Shown here in pieces: positions 35,121 through 44,215 of a DNA stretch of 64,000 bases; positions within the stretch are counted from its first letter, which is position 1; every line of letters begins with the position of its first letter. This stretch comes from CAYYKD01 sp964471825. Lineage in GTDB: Bacteria > Spirochaetota > GWE2-31-10 > CAYYKD01. The DNA is taken from positions 75,123 through 139,122 of the forward strand of contig CAYYKD010000002.1 in assembly GCA_964471825.1 (NCBI GenBank). Direction: 5' to 3'. The position numbers and the translations under genes are program-made. The notes under the pieces were generated by a model, which was not told the origin of the DNA, did no database searches, and saw nothing but the letters and a program-made list of their open reading frames with translations.

Positions 35121-36902
35121 ATGCCCGGTAATACCAATTTAGACTCACAAAACAACTTTGATCCATTAATTAAAGAGCTTTCAGATACAGAGAGAAGAAA
35201 GTTACTGGAAAAAATCTCTACAAGGCTTGATAGTAAAGTGTTGAATGAAAACTATGAGGAATCGGTTAAGTCTGAAACAACGGCATTTTCTAAACAAGAT
35301 GGATATCTTGAAAATCGCCTTAACTCGTTAGGTTTTATAGATAGAATAATAATCTGGTTTAAGTCACTATTTAGCGGACGAAATGAAAAAATAATAGTTC
35401 TGGATATTGAGCTGTCGCATTTAAAAAGAAAGATCAATTCAGTGAACTCCGGTATAGTTGATTTTGAAAATGGAGTTTTGACACATAGATTCGCACAGGT
35501 GTTTTTACCATTAATTAGTCAACTGTCTGATAATTTATCAAGATTTGAAAGATTCATGCTTGACCCTGTTTACTACTATGGTTTTTTATCCTATGCATTT
35601 GAAAAGAGGTTTGATGAAAAACAGAAAAATGATCTTGAAGACTTGACTCCTACAACGATTGCATTCTCTGAAAATAAGGAGAGCTATATTGAGGATCAAG
35701 TGTTTTACAGTGAGTTGGAGAGAAGACAGAAAAAGTTTTTTTTAGGATTAAATAGCTCTGCTTTTACTGTTATTTCTGAACAGATAAATCTGTTTGACCG
35801 TTTCTTACTACTATTAAAAACTGATTTTAAACCATTCTTTGTAGAGTTTAAGATAATCAATAATACTGATGTAATTAATGTTTCTAACTTTGGAGAATTT
35901 AAAAAGCTCGTTGGGGTACTTGAGAGATTTACTTCAATATTAAATAGTTTTCCTGAGTCGATCAGTCAGGTTGATTATATAAAATATCTACCGGAATATA
36001 GCAAAGAGAATCCAATTATCATGGTTAATGACAGTATCGATATCTTTACTGAATATGATCTTAAGGTTGTTGAGGAGATAATAAGTTCTATGAGTCAGAT
36101 TGGGAAACAGATCCCATTTACTGATATATTTAAATACTTCAAAAAAAATCTATTCTACACTCCTAAGACGATAAATATTAAGTATGATTTTACCTCATCA
36201 TACAAAGACTATAAGAAAAATGTTACGGATTTTCTTTGGAAAAAGTTCTATGCTGATTTTAAAAAAGAACTATACTATAAAATGGTTGATAAGGTTTTGC
36301 CGGGCTATAGATTTTCATGCTTAAGGTATTTTAACGGGTCTCTTAGAAATATGCTTGATCCGGAATTAAAACCTTTATTGTTGAATACAGCACATCTAAA
36401 TCTAGGGTATAAATTTCATGAGGAAATCTATACGAAGTTTATGGAACCACTTGTACACAGACTTTTAATTGATGGATCGTTCTACGATAATAACGAAAGA
36501 GAGAAACTTTCTACGGTATATTATAAATTAAAGGAGATTAGTAAGAAGATTAAGGAGTTTGATGAACTCATGAGTGAATCCGGTGAGCTTGGTAAAAAGT
36601 TTCGATTATACCAGAGAAGGGCAAGTGCAGATGAATATTACCGGCAATCATTGAAAAATTCAATTATTGAGATAAACGGTAAATCAAATGAGATTGTTGA
36701 TGAACTAATTCAAAGTTATGATGATGTAAATAGATTTATTGTTCAGTTTGAGGTTCCTATTCCGGGAAAAGGGTTTCCTATTACTAATTTAGATGACATA
36801 AAACCCTTAAGCGGTCTTCATGTGTATTTATCTATTGAAAAAGCATTGAAATATTTTGAAAATTTTTATAGTATTTATAGAATATCAGAAACAATACAAT
36901 AA
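35121..36902 (+). CDS. Large cytoplasmic protein of unknown function, spirochaete-type family, paralogue 1
   Basis: A 593-residue, mostly helical protein rich in Lys, Phe and Tyr, with no signal peptide. I chose the ATG at 35121 because AAAGGAA precedes it and the resulting N-terminus (FDPLIKELSDTERRKLLEKI) aligns with its neighbour. A conserved segment, IIWFKSLFSGRNEKIIVLDI, lies near residue 75. I recall similar large proteins in Treponema and Borrelia, annotated as DUF5312, but cannot verify this. It overlaps no enzyme motif. It is cotranscribed with paralogue 2, 22 bp downstream. Confidence 0.72.
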   Translation: MPGNTNLDSQNNFDPLIKELSDTERRKLLEKISTRLDSKVLNENYEESVKSETTAFSKQDGYLENRLNSLGFIDRIIIWFKSLFSGRNEKIIVLDIELSHLKRKINSVNSGIVDFENGVLTHRFAQVFLPLISQLSDNLSRFERFMLDPVYYYGFLSYAFEKRFDEKQKNDLEDLTPTTIAFSENKESYIEDQVFYSELERRQKKFFLGLNSSAFTVISEQINLFDRFLLLLKTDFKPFFVEFKIINNTDVINVSNFGEFKKLVGVLERFTSILNSFPESISQVDYIKYLPEYSKENPIIMVNDSIDIFTEYDLKVVEEIISSMSQIGKQIPFTDIFKYFKKNLFYTPKTINIKYDFTSSYKDYKKNVTDFLWKKFYADFKKELYYKMVDKVLPGYRFSCLRYFNGSLRNMLDPELKPLLLNTAHLNLGYKFHEEIYTKFMEPLVHRLLIDGSFYDNNEREKLSTVYYKLKEISKKIKEFDELMSESGELGKKFRLYQRRASADEYYRQSLKNSIIEINGKSNEIVDELIQSYDDVNRFIVQFEVPIPGKGFPITNLDDIKPLSGLHVYLSIEKALKYFENFYSIYRISETIQ

Positions 36903-36919
36903 CGGATTGAATAACGGAT
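36898..36919. repeat. 12-bp-period tandem duplication between the paralogues
   Basis: AATAACGGAT occurs at 36898-36907 and 36910-36919; the first copy contains the stop codon of the upstream gene. Confidence 0.7.
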
Positions 36920-36924
36920 AAATT

Positions 36925-38673
36925 ATGGATAAAAAATCGAGTCTTGATTTAATTATTAAAGATCTTGCTGTAGAAGAAAAGAAAGATCTCCTTAATAAAA
37001 TTCAAAAACCCGACAAACAGTCTCAAGAAAGTAGTGATGATGTTAATGAGAAATTAACTCCTGCACAGAAACGAGATAATCAACTAAAGATTGCCCGAAA
37101 AGAGTATGAAAAGTATGGTTGGCTTAGTAAGATGATAATCAAGATGATATCGATTATTAAGGGCAAGAGGACCGAAGAGATCGTTCTTGAAAATATTATT
37201 TTAAATATAAAAAAAGAGATTATTTCAAGGTATGGTAATATTGTTGATTTTGAAAAGAATGCATTTACAAATGAGTTTGTAAAAGAAATAATTCCGCTTG
37301 CTAAGTCAGGGATTGAACTCTCTCAGCTATTTTCACGATATATACCTGATAATATAAATAGCTTTGTAGCCTATCTATTTGAGAACGGTTTAAGTGAGCA
37401 GAAGCGGAAAATGCTAGCCCAGACAGATCCGGAAAATCTCGGATATAATCGGGACTATTTTGACAAGATGAAATTTTCCAAAGAGAAGGATAAGAGATTT
37501 AAGGATTATTTTAATATAATTGAGCGATCAGATTATTTTGAATTGAGCAGTCAGATAGATAAATTTGAGATCCTTCAAAAACTGATTTCATTTGATTTTA
37601 GATCATTTTTAAAGCTTTTCTATGTTCTAGATCCTGATGATAAGATAAGTTCGTCAAATTTTGCAGAGTATTATAAGATAGATAAAGATCTTGAAAGGCT
37701 TTTTAGAATAATCTATAATATTACTTTTAAATTCTCTGATATAGACTTCATTCTAAATTATGCAGAATATGTTAAGCTTACCGCTGATAATACCGGAAAA
37801 ACATTGATACCAACTCAGGATGAGATAAGGTCAATCGGTAATATATTTAATGCTCTTGAAAACCTCTTAAGAAAATTACCTCTCTTAATGATATTCCGTT
37901 TTTTTAAAGAGGACATTCAATATACTCCAAATAAGATTAATTCACCTTACAATTTCCTATTGAATTATAAGAGCTTTAAGAAAGATCAAAATAATAAGAT
38001 ATGGGATGCATATTATAAAAAAATGAAGGAAAAGTACCTTAGCGATCTCATAGAAGAGTTACTCGGTTTCTATGAATTTACAACATTATCGCATTTTTCT
38101 ACAGTACTCAAGGCTCAACTTGAGAAGTATTCAACAGTAAAAGTTGGAAATGTTTATTATTTAAATCTGACCATGGAATTTATTAATAGAATATATAAGA
38201 AAAAGATAGAGCCTATTATTAACTCACTTCTTGTTAATGGAAATTTTAAGAACGAGGGGTCAAAGGTTTCCCTATCTAATGCATATTTTGAGCTTGATAA
38301 TGTTCAAAAAAATATAATGGAGTATGATGAATCATTCTCTGAGAATAACGGACAGGGTAAAAAACTTATGACTTTCATAAAGTTGGTGGGTACTGATTCG
38401 AAGTATGTTAAGACTCTACAAAATAAGGTCTTGGAGATAAATACTAAAACACTGGAGTTGGTAAAGAGTGTTTCTACACCACTTAAAAATATGTATGAGA
38501 TTCTTCTTCGGATTCTTGATCAGAATAATCCGGTTATGTGTCCGGTAAGCAATGTAGACTCCATTAGATTTTCAGGGTATCTTGCTAATCCAATAAAGGC
38601 GATCGAGGATAGTGTTAAATATTTTACACTCTATTATAATATTCTTGAAAACTTTGATGAAGGAAAGAAGTAA
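36925..38673 (+). CDS. Large cytoplasmic protein of unknown function, paralogue 2
   Basis: A 582-residue paralogue of the preceding protein with the same opening (LDLIIKDLAVEEKKDLLNKI), the matching hydrophobic and basic segment (KMIIKMISIIKGKRTEEIVL), VDFEKNAFTNEFVKEIIPL against VDFENGVLTHRFAQVFLPL, and similar C-terminal regions. The two genes are a divergent tandem duplication and may form a complex. No known domain or catalytic motif is visible. The spacer between them contains a 12-bp tandem duplication. Confidence 0.72.
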   Translation: MDKKSSLDLIIKDLAVEEKKDLLNKIQKPDKQSQESSDDVNEKLTPAQKRDNQLKIARKEYEKYGWLSKMIIKMISIIKGKRTEEIVLENIILNIKKEIISRYGNIVDFEKNAFTNEFVKEIIPLAKSGIELSQLFSRYIPDNINSFVAYLFENGLSEQKRKMLAQTDPENLGYNRDYFDKMKFSKEKDKRFKDYFNIIERSDYFELSSQIDKFEILQKLISFDFRSFLKLFYVLDPDDKISSSNFAEYYKIDKDLERLFRIIYNITFKFSDIDFILNYAEYVKLTADNTGKTLIPTQDEIRSIGNIFNALENLLRKLPLLMIFRFFKEDIQYTPNKINSPYNFLLNYKSFKKDQNNKIWDAYYKKMKEKYLSDLIEELLGFYEFTTLSHFSTVLKAQLEKYSTVKVGNVYYLNLTMEFINRIYKKKIEPIINSLLVNGNFKNEGSKVSLSNAYFELDNVQKNIMEYDESFSENNGQGKKLMTFIKLVGTDSKYVKTLQNKVLEINTKTLELVKSVSTPLKNMYEILLRILDQNNPVMCPVSNVDSIRFSGYLANPIKAIEDSVKYFTLYYNILENFDEGKK

Positions 38674-38693
38674 CAATTTTTTGAATAATCAAT

Positions 38694-38737
38694 AGAGGTT
38701 CTTGCATAAATAAATTTTGAATTTTTGCAAGAGGCTC
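38694..38737. mobile_element. Terminal fragment of the decayed IS/MITE-like element, copy 2
   Basis: AGAGGTTCTTGCATAAAT, then AAATTTTGAATTTTTGCAAG and AGGCTC, reproduces the left-end hairpin of the element at 12883. Only this about 44-bp hairpin remains. It lies between two convergent genes and may now act as a terminator-like structure. Confidence 0.55.
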
Positions 38738-38770
38738 AATAAAATACTCAATAAAATATCAATAAAATAT
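38736..38770. repeat. TCAATAAAATA repeated three times
   Basis: Units start at 38736, 38748 and 38759. The last unit lies inside the 3' end of the convergent phosphatase gene and encodes its final residues. Confidence 0.75.
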
Positions 38771-39487
38771 CGGTTTAGCACAGTTAATATGTCGCCCTTC
38801 ATTAATCATTTTAAGTAGATTCTCGATGTTCTCGAATGTTCCATAGTATGAGGTTTTCCAGTTCTCTGCGAATTCTGCTGATTCACCTGTGTGATCGATA
38901 AGAATTGGGGTTACAGAATGGTGGAGGGCACTATCGATATCATTTTTTGTATCACCAAATAAGAAGATATTTTCCGGAGGAAATTTTTTCTTGAGTAATA
39001 GTTCAGACGATGAGATTGCATCCACAACAAGCTCGTGTCGTTCATCTGCCTGTTCCCCAAATCCGCCTGAGCAGAAGTAAACATTTAGATTGAAGAAAGC
39101 AAGTTTTATCATAGCTCCTTCGTAAATATTTCCTGTAACTAATGCAACATTGGATTTTTCATGTAAAATTTTAATAGTATTATGTGAATTTGGAAATATT
39201 TTAAAAGCATTTTCTGCAGAGCTGTATTCTCTAAGCGTATTTAAATAATTGTTTTTAAATTTACTCCAAAGTTCATTTTCATTTTTTAGATTTAAATGTT
39301 CATTATTTAAGTATCTATTATATAGAACTTTAAAAAATTTACGATCAATGCCACCCTTAAAAGATAGTGATCTATCAACCTTAACATCAAGTGTTTGTTC
39401 AAAGGCGTCAAGATAAGCTTTTTTACCTGTTCCTGTCGAGTCCATTATAGTTCCGTCTATATCAAATAAAAACAAGAGATCTCTCAT
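38759..39487 (-). CDS. HAD-superfamily hydrolase, phosphoglycolate phosphatase-like
   Basis: A 242-residue haloacid dehalogenase phosphatase. Motif I is FDIDGTIMD with both catalytic Asp, motif II is the Thr of LVTGN, and motif III/IV is GDTKNDIDSA. A helical cap lies between motifs I and II. The substrate may be phosphoglycolate or another small phosphomonoester. The last few residues are encoded by the short TCAATAAAATA repeat. Confidence 0.85.
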   Translation of the reverse strand: MRDLLFLFDIDGTIMDSTGTGKKAYLDAFEQTLDVKVDRSLSFKGGIDRKFFKVLYNRYLNNEHLNLKNENELWSKFKNNYLNTLREYSSAENAFKIFPNSHNTIKILHEKSNVALVTGNIYEGAMIKLAFFNLNVYFCSGGFGEQADERHELVVDAISSSELLLKKKFPPENIFLFGDTKNDIDSALHHSVTPILIDHTGESAEFAENWKTSYYGTFENIENLLKMINEGRHINCAKPIFY

Positions 39488-39629
39488 ACTCAGTCCTACA
39501 ATAATATAAAAAAAAGGTTAATTAAAATCAAATTTTATAATATAATAACAAAGATTGCAATTAAATTTTACTTAATATTTAATATGAGAAAAATATTTGC
39601 AACTTGATTCTTAAGTATAAGGATAAAGA

Positions 39630-40175
39630 ATGGGAAAGCCTGATTTTATAAAACATGAAGTTTACAAATTAAAGATTATTGATAAAGATAATAATGAGCT
39701 TTACTCGGGCCAGGTTAATAAAAAAGCATGGGAGAAGAGCATTGAAACCGGTAAATTGTGGGAACTTACTGAAAATGGTAGGGTGATTGAGAAAGAGATA
39801 GATGAGTATGATGGTGTAGGAAAAAAAATATCAATTGAAAATGGGCAAATTATTATTAAACTAACTATGGCGCGTGCTAATATAAGTAATGAAGTAGAAA
39901 GCAATCCAAATATGCTTACAAATCTTGAGGATTTAATAAAGAAAAGAAAATATGAAATGCCTGATAACTCATATACAACACATCTATTTAAAAATGGTGC
40001 TGACAAGATTTTAAAGAAGATGGGTGAGGAAACTATAGAGGTCATACTTGCGAAGAATAATAGAGTTGAGACAATTAAAGAGTGTGCTGATCTCGTATAC
40101 CATTTACTTGTTTATCTCGTAAATCAAGGAATAGAGTTTAAAGAGGTTCTAGATGAACTTAAAGAGAGACACTAA
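39630..40175 (+). CDS. hisE: Phosphoribosyl-ATP pyrophosphatase (HisE) with decayed HisI-like N-domain
   Basis: A 181-residue protein. The C-terminal half (about 95-181) is HisE: LEDLIKKRK, SYTTHLFKNGADKILKKMG, metal ligands EETIE and ECAD, then LVYHLLVYL. The N-terminal 75 residues align with the start of HisI (DKDNNELYSGQVNKKAWEKS, then ETGKLWEL) but lack the HisI zinc and magnesium motifs (no KGETSG, DCD or Cys). It therefore looks like a HisIE fusion whose cyclohydrolase half has lost activity. No other his genes are near. Its stop overlaps the start of the peptidase gene by one base. Confidence 0.82.
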   Translation: MGKPDFIKHEVYKLKIIDKDNNELYSGQVNKKAWEKSIETGKLWELTENGRVIEKEIDEYDGVGKKISIENGQIIIKLTMARANISNEVESNPNMLTNLEDLIKKRKYEMPDNSYTTHLFKNGADKILKKMGEETIEVILAKNNRVETIKECADLVYHLLVYLVNQGIEFKEVLDELKERH

Positions 40176-41782
40176 TGAGTTACACAACTAATAAATATTA
40201 TATACCTGATATAGTTGAACATAAATTTATACCGATTAAAATATCAGTTGATATTAGCGAAATACCTGAACATAAGAAAAAGATAATCAAGGTTTTAATT
40301 GAAGCTGCTAAGCTGGTTGAAGAGCTGTATCTTTTTCAAAAGAATCCGGAAATACATCCTATTATTAACGAGTTTATCACTAGAGGTGAAAATTCGGTTG
40401 TTTCATTTATTAAGATTATGGGTGGAATCAAAGATCATTTTAATGAAGATGCGATGTTTATTGATGGATCTACTGATTATAAGTATGGGTCATTCTACCC
40501 CTCGGACATCACAATGGATGAGTGGGATAATTTTTATAAATTAAACAGTGACAAAAGTGATTTACTGACCTCACCTCATACAGTCTTGATAAGATCCGGT
40601 AGCTCTTTAGAGATTGTTGATTATTCTGTCTATTATAAAGAATATCTTACAAAGATTTCTAAGCTTCTATCGGATGCTTCAGAGTTAGCTGATAACTATT
40701 CTTTAAAGTCTTATCTTTCATCACAGGCAGCCTCATTTTTAAATAACGACTTTGATGATGCCGATATAAGATGGTTACAATTAGATGGCAATACCATAGA
40801 GCCTTTGATTGGAGCACATGAATATTATGATGATAAATTTCTAGGCTATAAGGCAAGTTTTACTGCATTTGTTTCAATAAGAAGGGATGCGGAACATCAG
40901 AAGATGCTAATAATCAGAAAACATATTGATTTATTGCAAAATACACTACCTATTCCTGATCACTATAAGAAGTTTAAAAGAGGTTCAATCTCGCAAATTG
41001 CCATTTGTGATCTGATCTATTCTGCCGGAGATGGTAGGGTGCCGATTCATACTGCAGCATTTAATTTGCCAAATTCTCAAAAGATCCGATCTGAGTTTGG
41101 GTCAAAGAAGGTACTTCTCTATAATATTATGGAACATAAATTTAGATCTATATTATTATTGATTGGCGAGAGGGTTCTTTCTAATAATGATTTTGATCGT
41201 TTGACCTATAGTGCGTATTTCAATCTGATTTTATTGCATGAGATAAGCCATGAATTAGGAGTTGGATTTGTAAAGGATGAGGATGGTGAACTTCATGAGA
41301 TAAGTTTTTATTTAAAGGATCTATATACTATTATAGAAGAAGCAAAAGCTGATGTAATGAGTATCTATGGACTTGTCTTTTTTATAAAACAGGGTTTGAT
41401 TATAGATTGCTCATTCACAGATGCAGTAACTACTTATATTACAGGGATTGTAAGGTCATTAAGGTTTGGAGATGATAATGCACACTCTAAGGCAAATTTA
41501 ATTCAATGGAATATCCTTATTAAAGATGGTGTTATTCTTCTTGATAGTGATACCGGTAGGTTGACATTTAATCTTCATCGCTTTGAGAAGTCTATTGAGA
41601 AACTATTAGTTAAAATATTAACCCTTCAAGGCGAGGGTAATTACGATGTTACAGAAAAATTTATTAAACAGAATAGTGGTAATGATACACTTCTTGATTG
41701 TTTCATTAAAGATATTGAGGATGTTCCGGTTGATATTATACCATATTTTGACAATGCCGGTGAAACATCTCCATTTGAATAG
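40175..41782 (+). CDS. M49-family (dipeptidyl-peptidase III-like) zinc metallopeptidase
   Basis: A 535-residue cytoplasmic protein. HEISHELG (His355, Glu356, His359) and, 29 residues later, EEAKAD (Glu388-Asp393) match the paired HExxH/HExxGH and EExxAD zinc motifs of bacterial M49-like peptidases, including the context DLYTIIEEAKADVMSIYGL. Like other bacterial members it is shorter than eukaryotic dipeptidyl-peptidase III. It probably trims dipeptides from small peptides. Its one-base overlap with the HisE-like gene implies translational coupling, without an obvious metabolic link. Confidence 0.8.
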   Translation: MSYTTNKYYIPDIVEHKFIPIKISVDISEIPEHKKKIIKVLIEAAKLVEELYLFQKNPEIHPIINEFITRGENSVVSFIKIMGGIKDHFNEDAMFIDGSTDYKYGSFYPSDITMDEWDNFYKLNSDKSDLLTSPHTVLIRSGSSLEIVDYSVYYKEYLTKISKLLSDASELADNYSLKSYLSSQAASFLNNDFDDADIRWLQLDGNTIEPLIGAHEYYDDKFLGYKASFTAFVSIRRDAEHQKMLIIRKHIDLLQNTLPIPDHYKKFKRGSISQIAICDLIYSAGDGRVPIHTAAFNLPNSQKIRSEFGSKKVLLYNIMEHKFRSILLLIGERVLSNNDFDRLTYSAYFNLILLHEISHELGVGFVKDEDGELHEISFYLKDLYTIIEEAKADVMSIYGLVFFIKQGLIIDCSFTDAVTTYITGIVRSLRFGDDNAHSKANLIQWNILIKDGVILLDSDTGRLTFNLHRFEKSIEKLLVKILTLQGEGNYDVTEKFIKQNSGNDTLLDCFIKDIEDVPVDIIPYFDNAGETSPFE

Positions 41783-41890
41783 GGGTGGATTCTTCAGTCA
41801 GGCTTGTTAGTAATATTTTATAAATATTACTTGTTATTTATCTCAAACTGTTTTATATTTAACATATTCAATGTATGATAGGAGTGGATT

Positions 41891-42301
41891 ATGGATGATA
41901 AACTTAAAGAGTCCTTAGATAAGGCAGTTAATAGTGGAAAAAATGCAGCTGAGAATATAAAAAACATATCAAAGATCGTTACAAAACAGATGGCTGAACA
42001 ATCAAAGGCACAGGGCGATGATCTTAGAAAGTCATCTGCAGTAGTATTTAAGGATATTGTAAACTCATTAGGAGAGTTAGGTAAAGGCTCAGTAGATTAT
42101 ATTAAGGCAGTCGGACATGGGATTCATGAAGGTCTAAAAGAGTCTGGGGCTGAGGATAACAATCTTCTTAAATCTACAGGTGATACAATTATTGAAGGAT
42201 TGAAAGGTCTAGGTGAAGCCGGATTATTTGTAACAAAAGAGACTGTAAAAAGTGTCTCAGGAAGTATCAAAAACATATTTAACAATAAAAAAGACTCTTA
42301 G
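41891..42301 (+). CDS. Small amphipathic helical protein, function unknown
   Basis: A 136-residue protein with AGGAG upstream. It is Lys, Ser and Gly rich, predicted to be helical, and contains repeated GxxxG-like stretches (NSLGELGKGSVDYIKAVGHG and GLKGLGEAGLF). The pattern recalls phasin-like or membrane-surface proteins but is not diagnostic. It may share a transcript with the next gene, 30 bp downstream. Confidence 0.6.
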   Translation: MDDKLKESLDKAVNSGKNAAENIKNISKIVTKQMAEQSKAQGDDLRKSSAVVFKDIVNSLGELGKGSVDYIKAVGHGIHEGLKESGAEDNNLLKSTGDTIIEGLKGLGEAGLFVTKETVKSVSGSIKNIFNNKKDS

Positions 42302-42331
42302 TAGAAACTTAAAATTGTAACAGAGAGAAAA

Positions 42332-43174
42332 ATGGATCCATCTATTGAGCAAATAGACCCAAAAAGAAAAGCTGATTTTTTGAGTAACTATAAGAGAATT
42401 GAAGATTTTTTTGTCCTAAAATCCAGACATTTGGAAAAATACAAGAATCTATCTATAGAAGAGATATTAAACGATGCACCAAAGCATTATTCGTGGATTA
42501 GAGTAGTTGAACAGGTAAATTGTTTTATATTTAATGATAAGAATTGGCTTATAACATTTGTAAAGAAGAACAATATACAATTTGATCTTGATGCTTATAG
42601 GTTGTGGAAGTCCGGTAAAAACTATTATAAAGAAACATATGATGCAACAAAATCACCGACTAAATGGATAGTTAGTATACAGGATACATTATTTGAAATA
42701 GTTAAGTCACTTCAGATATTACTTATGATGGAGTTGCACATCAATGAAGAGGATTATAAACAATTCTTGCGTAGAAATCCTGTAATCGAATATGAGGTAA
42801 GGGCAAACTATAAGATCAAGTCACCTCCATCTGAAAATATCAATGAGTTTTTTAAGCTTCTTGATAAATTACTTGAATTAAGCATGAAGTATGATTTTAA
42901 CACCTCATTGTTATGCGATACATTTGTTTGTATGCAGGCATATCGTGAAATTGATAATTCTAAAATTTTTGATCTCTTAGTTAAGAAAGAGTTCTATATA
43001 AAGTACCACGCGAAATACCTTAAGATGACTCAGGATAAGAGAAATCTAATTCCACATGAAAATGATCTTCTTCTAGCTGCCGATGAGTTTTGTGTTCTAT
43101 ATACCGACCTACAGGTAGCTTATACACAATACAAATCAAGACTTATTGAAAAATATAATAAAGTAAAAAAATAG
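42332..43174 (+). CDS. Cytoplasmic protein of unknown function
   Basis: A 280-residue, mainly helical protein rich in Lys, Tyr and Phe with no signal peptide or membrane segment. It has no motif I recognise. The AGAGAG upstream of the ATG is a moderate ribosome site. A bidirectional terminator follows. Confidence 0.65.
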   Translation: MDPSIEQIDPKRKADFLSNYKRIEDFFVLKSRHLEKYKNLSIEEILNDAPKHYSWIRVVEQVNCFIFNDKNWLITFVKKNNIQFDLDAYRLWKSGKNYYKETYDATKSPTKWIVSIQDTLFEIVKSLQILLMMELHINEEDYKQFLRRNPVIEYEVRANYKIKSPPSENINEFFKLLDKLLELSMKYDFNTSLLCDTFVCMQAYREIDNSKIFDLLVKKEFYIKYHAKYLKMTQDKRNLIPHENDLLLAADEFCVLYTDLQVAYTQYKSRLIEKYNKVKK

Positions 43175-43219
43175 ATTATGCAGGATTATTAGAAGTAATG
43201 AGAGCTAGATTAATAAATA

Positions 43220-43250
43220 AAAAGAGGAGCTATTAACTCCTCTCCTTTTC
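43220..43250. terminator. Bidirectional terminator between convergent genes
   Basis: AGAGGAG (43223-43229) pairs with CTCCTCT (43237-43243) around CTATTAA, with an A run before and T residues after, serving the 42332 gene and the RRM gene. Confidence 0.75.
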
Positions 43251-43271
43251 GAATATATTTCAAAAATAATT

Positions 43272-43622
43272 TTAGTAAGATCTTCTGTTGTCGTCTCTAG
43301 AAAAGCCGCCTCTTCCACCGCCGCCACCGTTTCGGTTGTTACTAAAAGTTCTTCCGCCACCTCTGTTGCCTTCTTCGATAGGCTTAGCGATATTAACTTT
43401 TAATTTTCTACCATCAACATCAGCTTCATGAAGTTCTTGAATTGCTTTGTTAGCATCTTCTTCGTTCTCCATTTCAACGAAACCAAAACCTCTCGATCTT
43501 TTTGTTTCCCTGTCAATAATAACTCTTGTTGACAAAACTTCCCCATACGGGCTAAAAACTTCTCGCAATGACTCTTCATTGTGTTGGTAAGGAAGGTTCC
43601 CTACATAAATGTTCACAGACAT
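43272..43622 (-). CDS. RRM-type RNA-binding protein with glycine-rich tail
   Basis: A 116-residue protein. A single RNA-recognition motif (residues 1-80) has RNP2 IYVGNL and RNP1 RGFGFVEM; the tail is Gly/Arg/Asn rich (RNGGGGGRGGFSRDD). Such bacterial RRM proteins, common in spirochaetes and cyanobacteria, are abundant RNA chaperones and often respond to cold. The 138-bp region upstream is free of genes. AGGAG precedes the ATG. Confidence 0.93.
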   Translation of the reverse strand: MSVNIYVGNLPYQHNEESLREVFSPYGEVLSTRVIIDRETKRSRGFGFVEMENEEDANKAIQELHEADVDGRKLKVNIAKPIEEGNRGGGRTFSNNRNGGGGGRGGFSRDDNRRSY

Positions 43623-43760
43623 AAATACTCCTAAGAAAAATAATGCAAATCGGACTTGTTTCCAATTAACAAATATACAATAGTATATTTTTATGAAGAA
43701 ATCAATATAAATTTATAAATATCTTTAAATATTTTTATAAATTTATAAAAAAAGCCAAAT

Positions 43761-44192
43761 CTATATAGATTTTAAAGAATCTGTAGTTAAGGTTTGAACA
43801 TTATTTGATTCTAAAACCTTACATGCACCATTAACATCATTAGTTTTTGCTGCCACGAATGCTTTATTACCCTTTTTCTCCACGAATGCATATATATATT
43901 CAATATTAATGTTATTATTTGAAAGAATTTTTAGTACCTTGCCGATTCCTCCGGGTGTGTCATCTACTTCAAAACCAACAACTTCAGTTTCCTGGGCGAC
44001 GATTTGATTTTCTTTTAGCACCTTTACACACTGATCCGGATTATTAACTATAATGCGAAGAATTCCGAATTCACCTGTTTCAGCAAGGGACAAGGCTCTA
44101 ATGTTGATGTTATTTTTTTCTAGTATGTCCGTAACTAGTGATAATCTCCCCTGTTTGTTCTCTATGAATATAGAAATTTGTTTAATTGACAT
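43761..44192 (-). CDS. Tandem ACT-domain protein
   Basis: A 143-residue protein with two ACT domains (about 3-68 and 70-140): IFIENKQGRLSLVTDILEKN, then VDDTPGGIGKVLKILSNNN. ACT domains bind amino acids. It lies 23 bp after a phenylacetate-CoA ligase gene, a pairing seen widely in anaerobes alongside aromatic 2-oxoacid metabolism, so it may sense an aromatic amino acid. No oxidoreductase gene accompanies it here. Confidence 0.88.
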   Translation of the reverse strand: MSIKQISIFIENKQGRLSLVTDILEKNNINIRALSLAETGEFGILRIIVNNPDQCVKVLKENQIVAQETEVVGFEVDDTPGGIGKVLKILSNNNINIEYIYAFVEKKGNKAFVAAKTNDVNGACKVLESNNVQTLTTDSLKSI

Positions 44193-44215
44193 ATAATCCC
44201 CCTTTTTTCATAATT

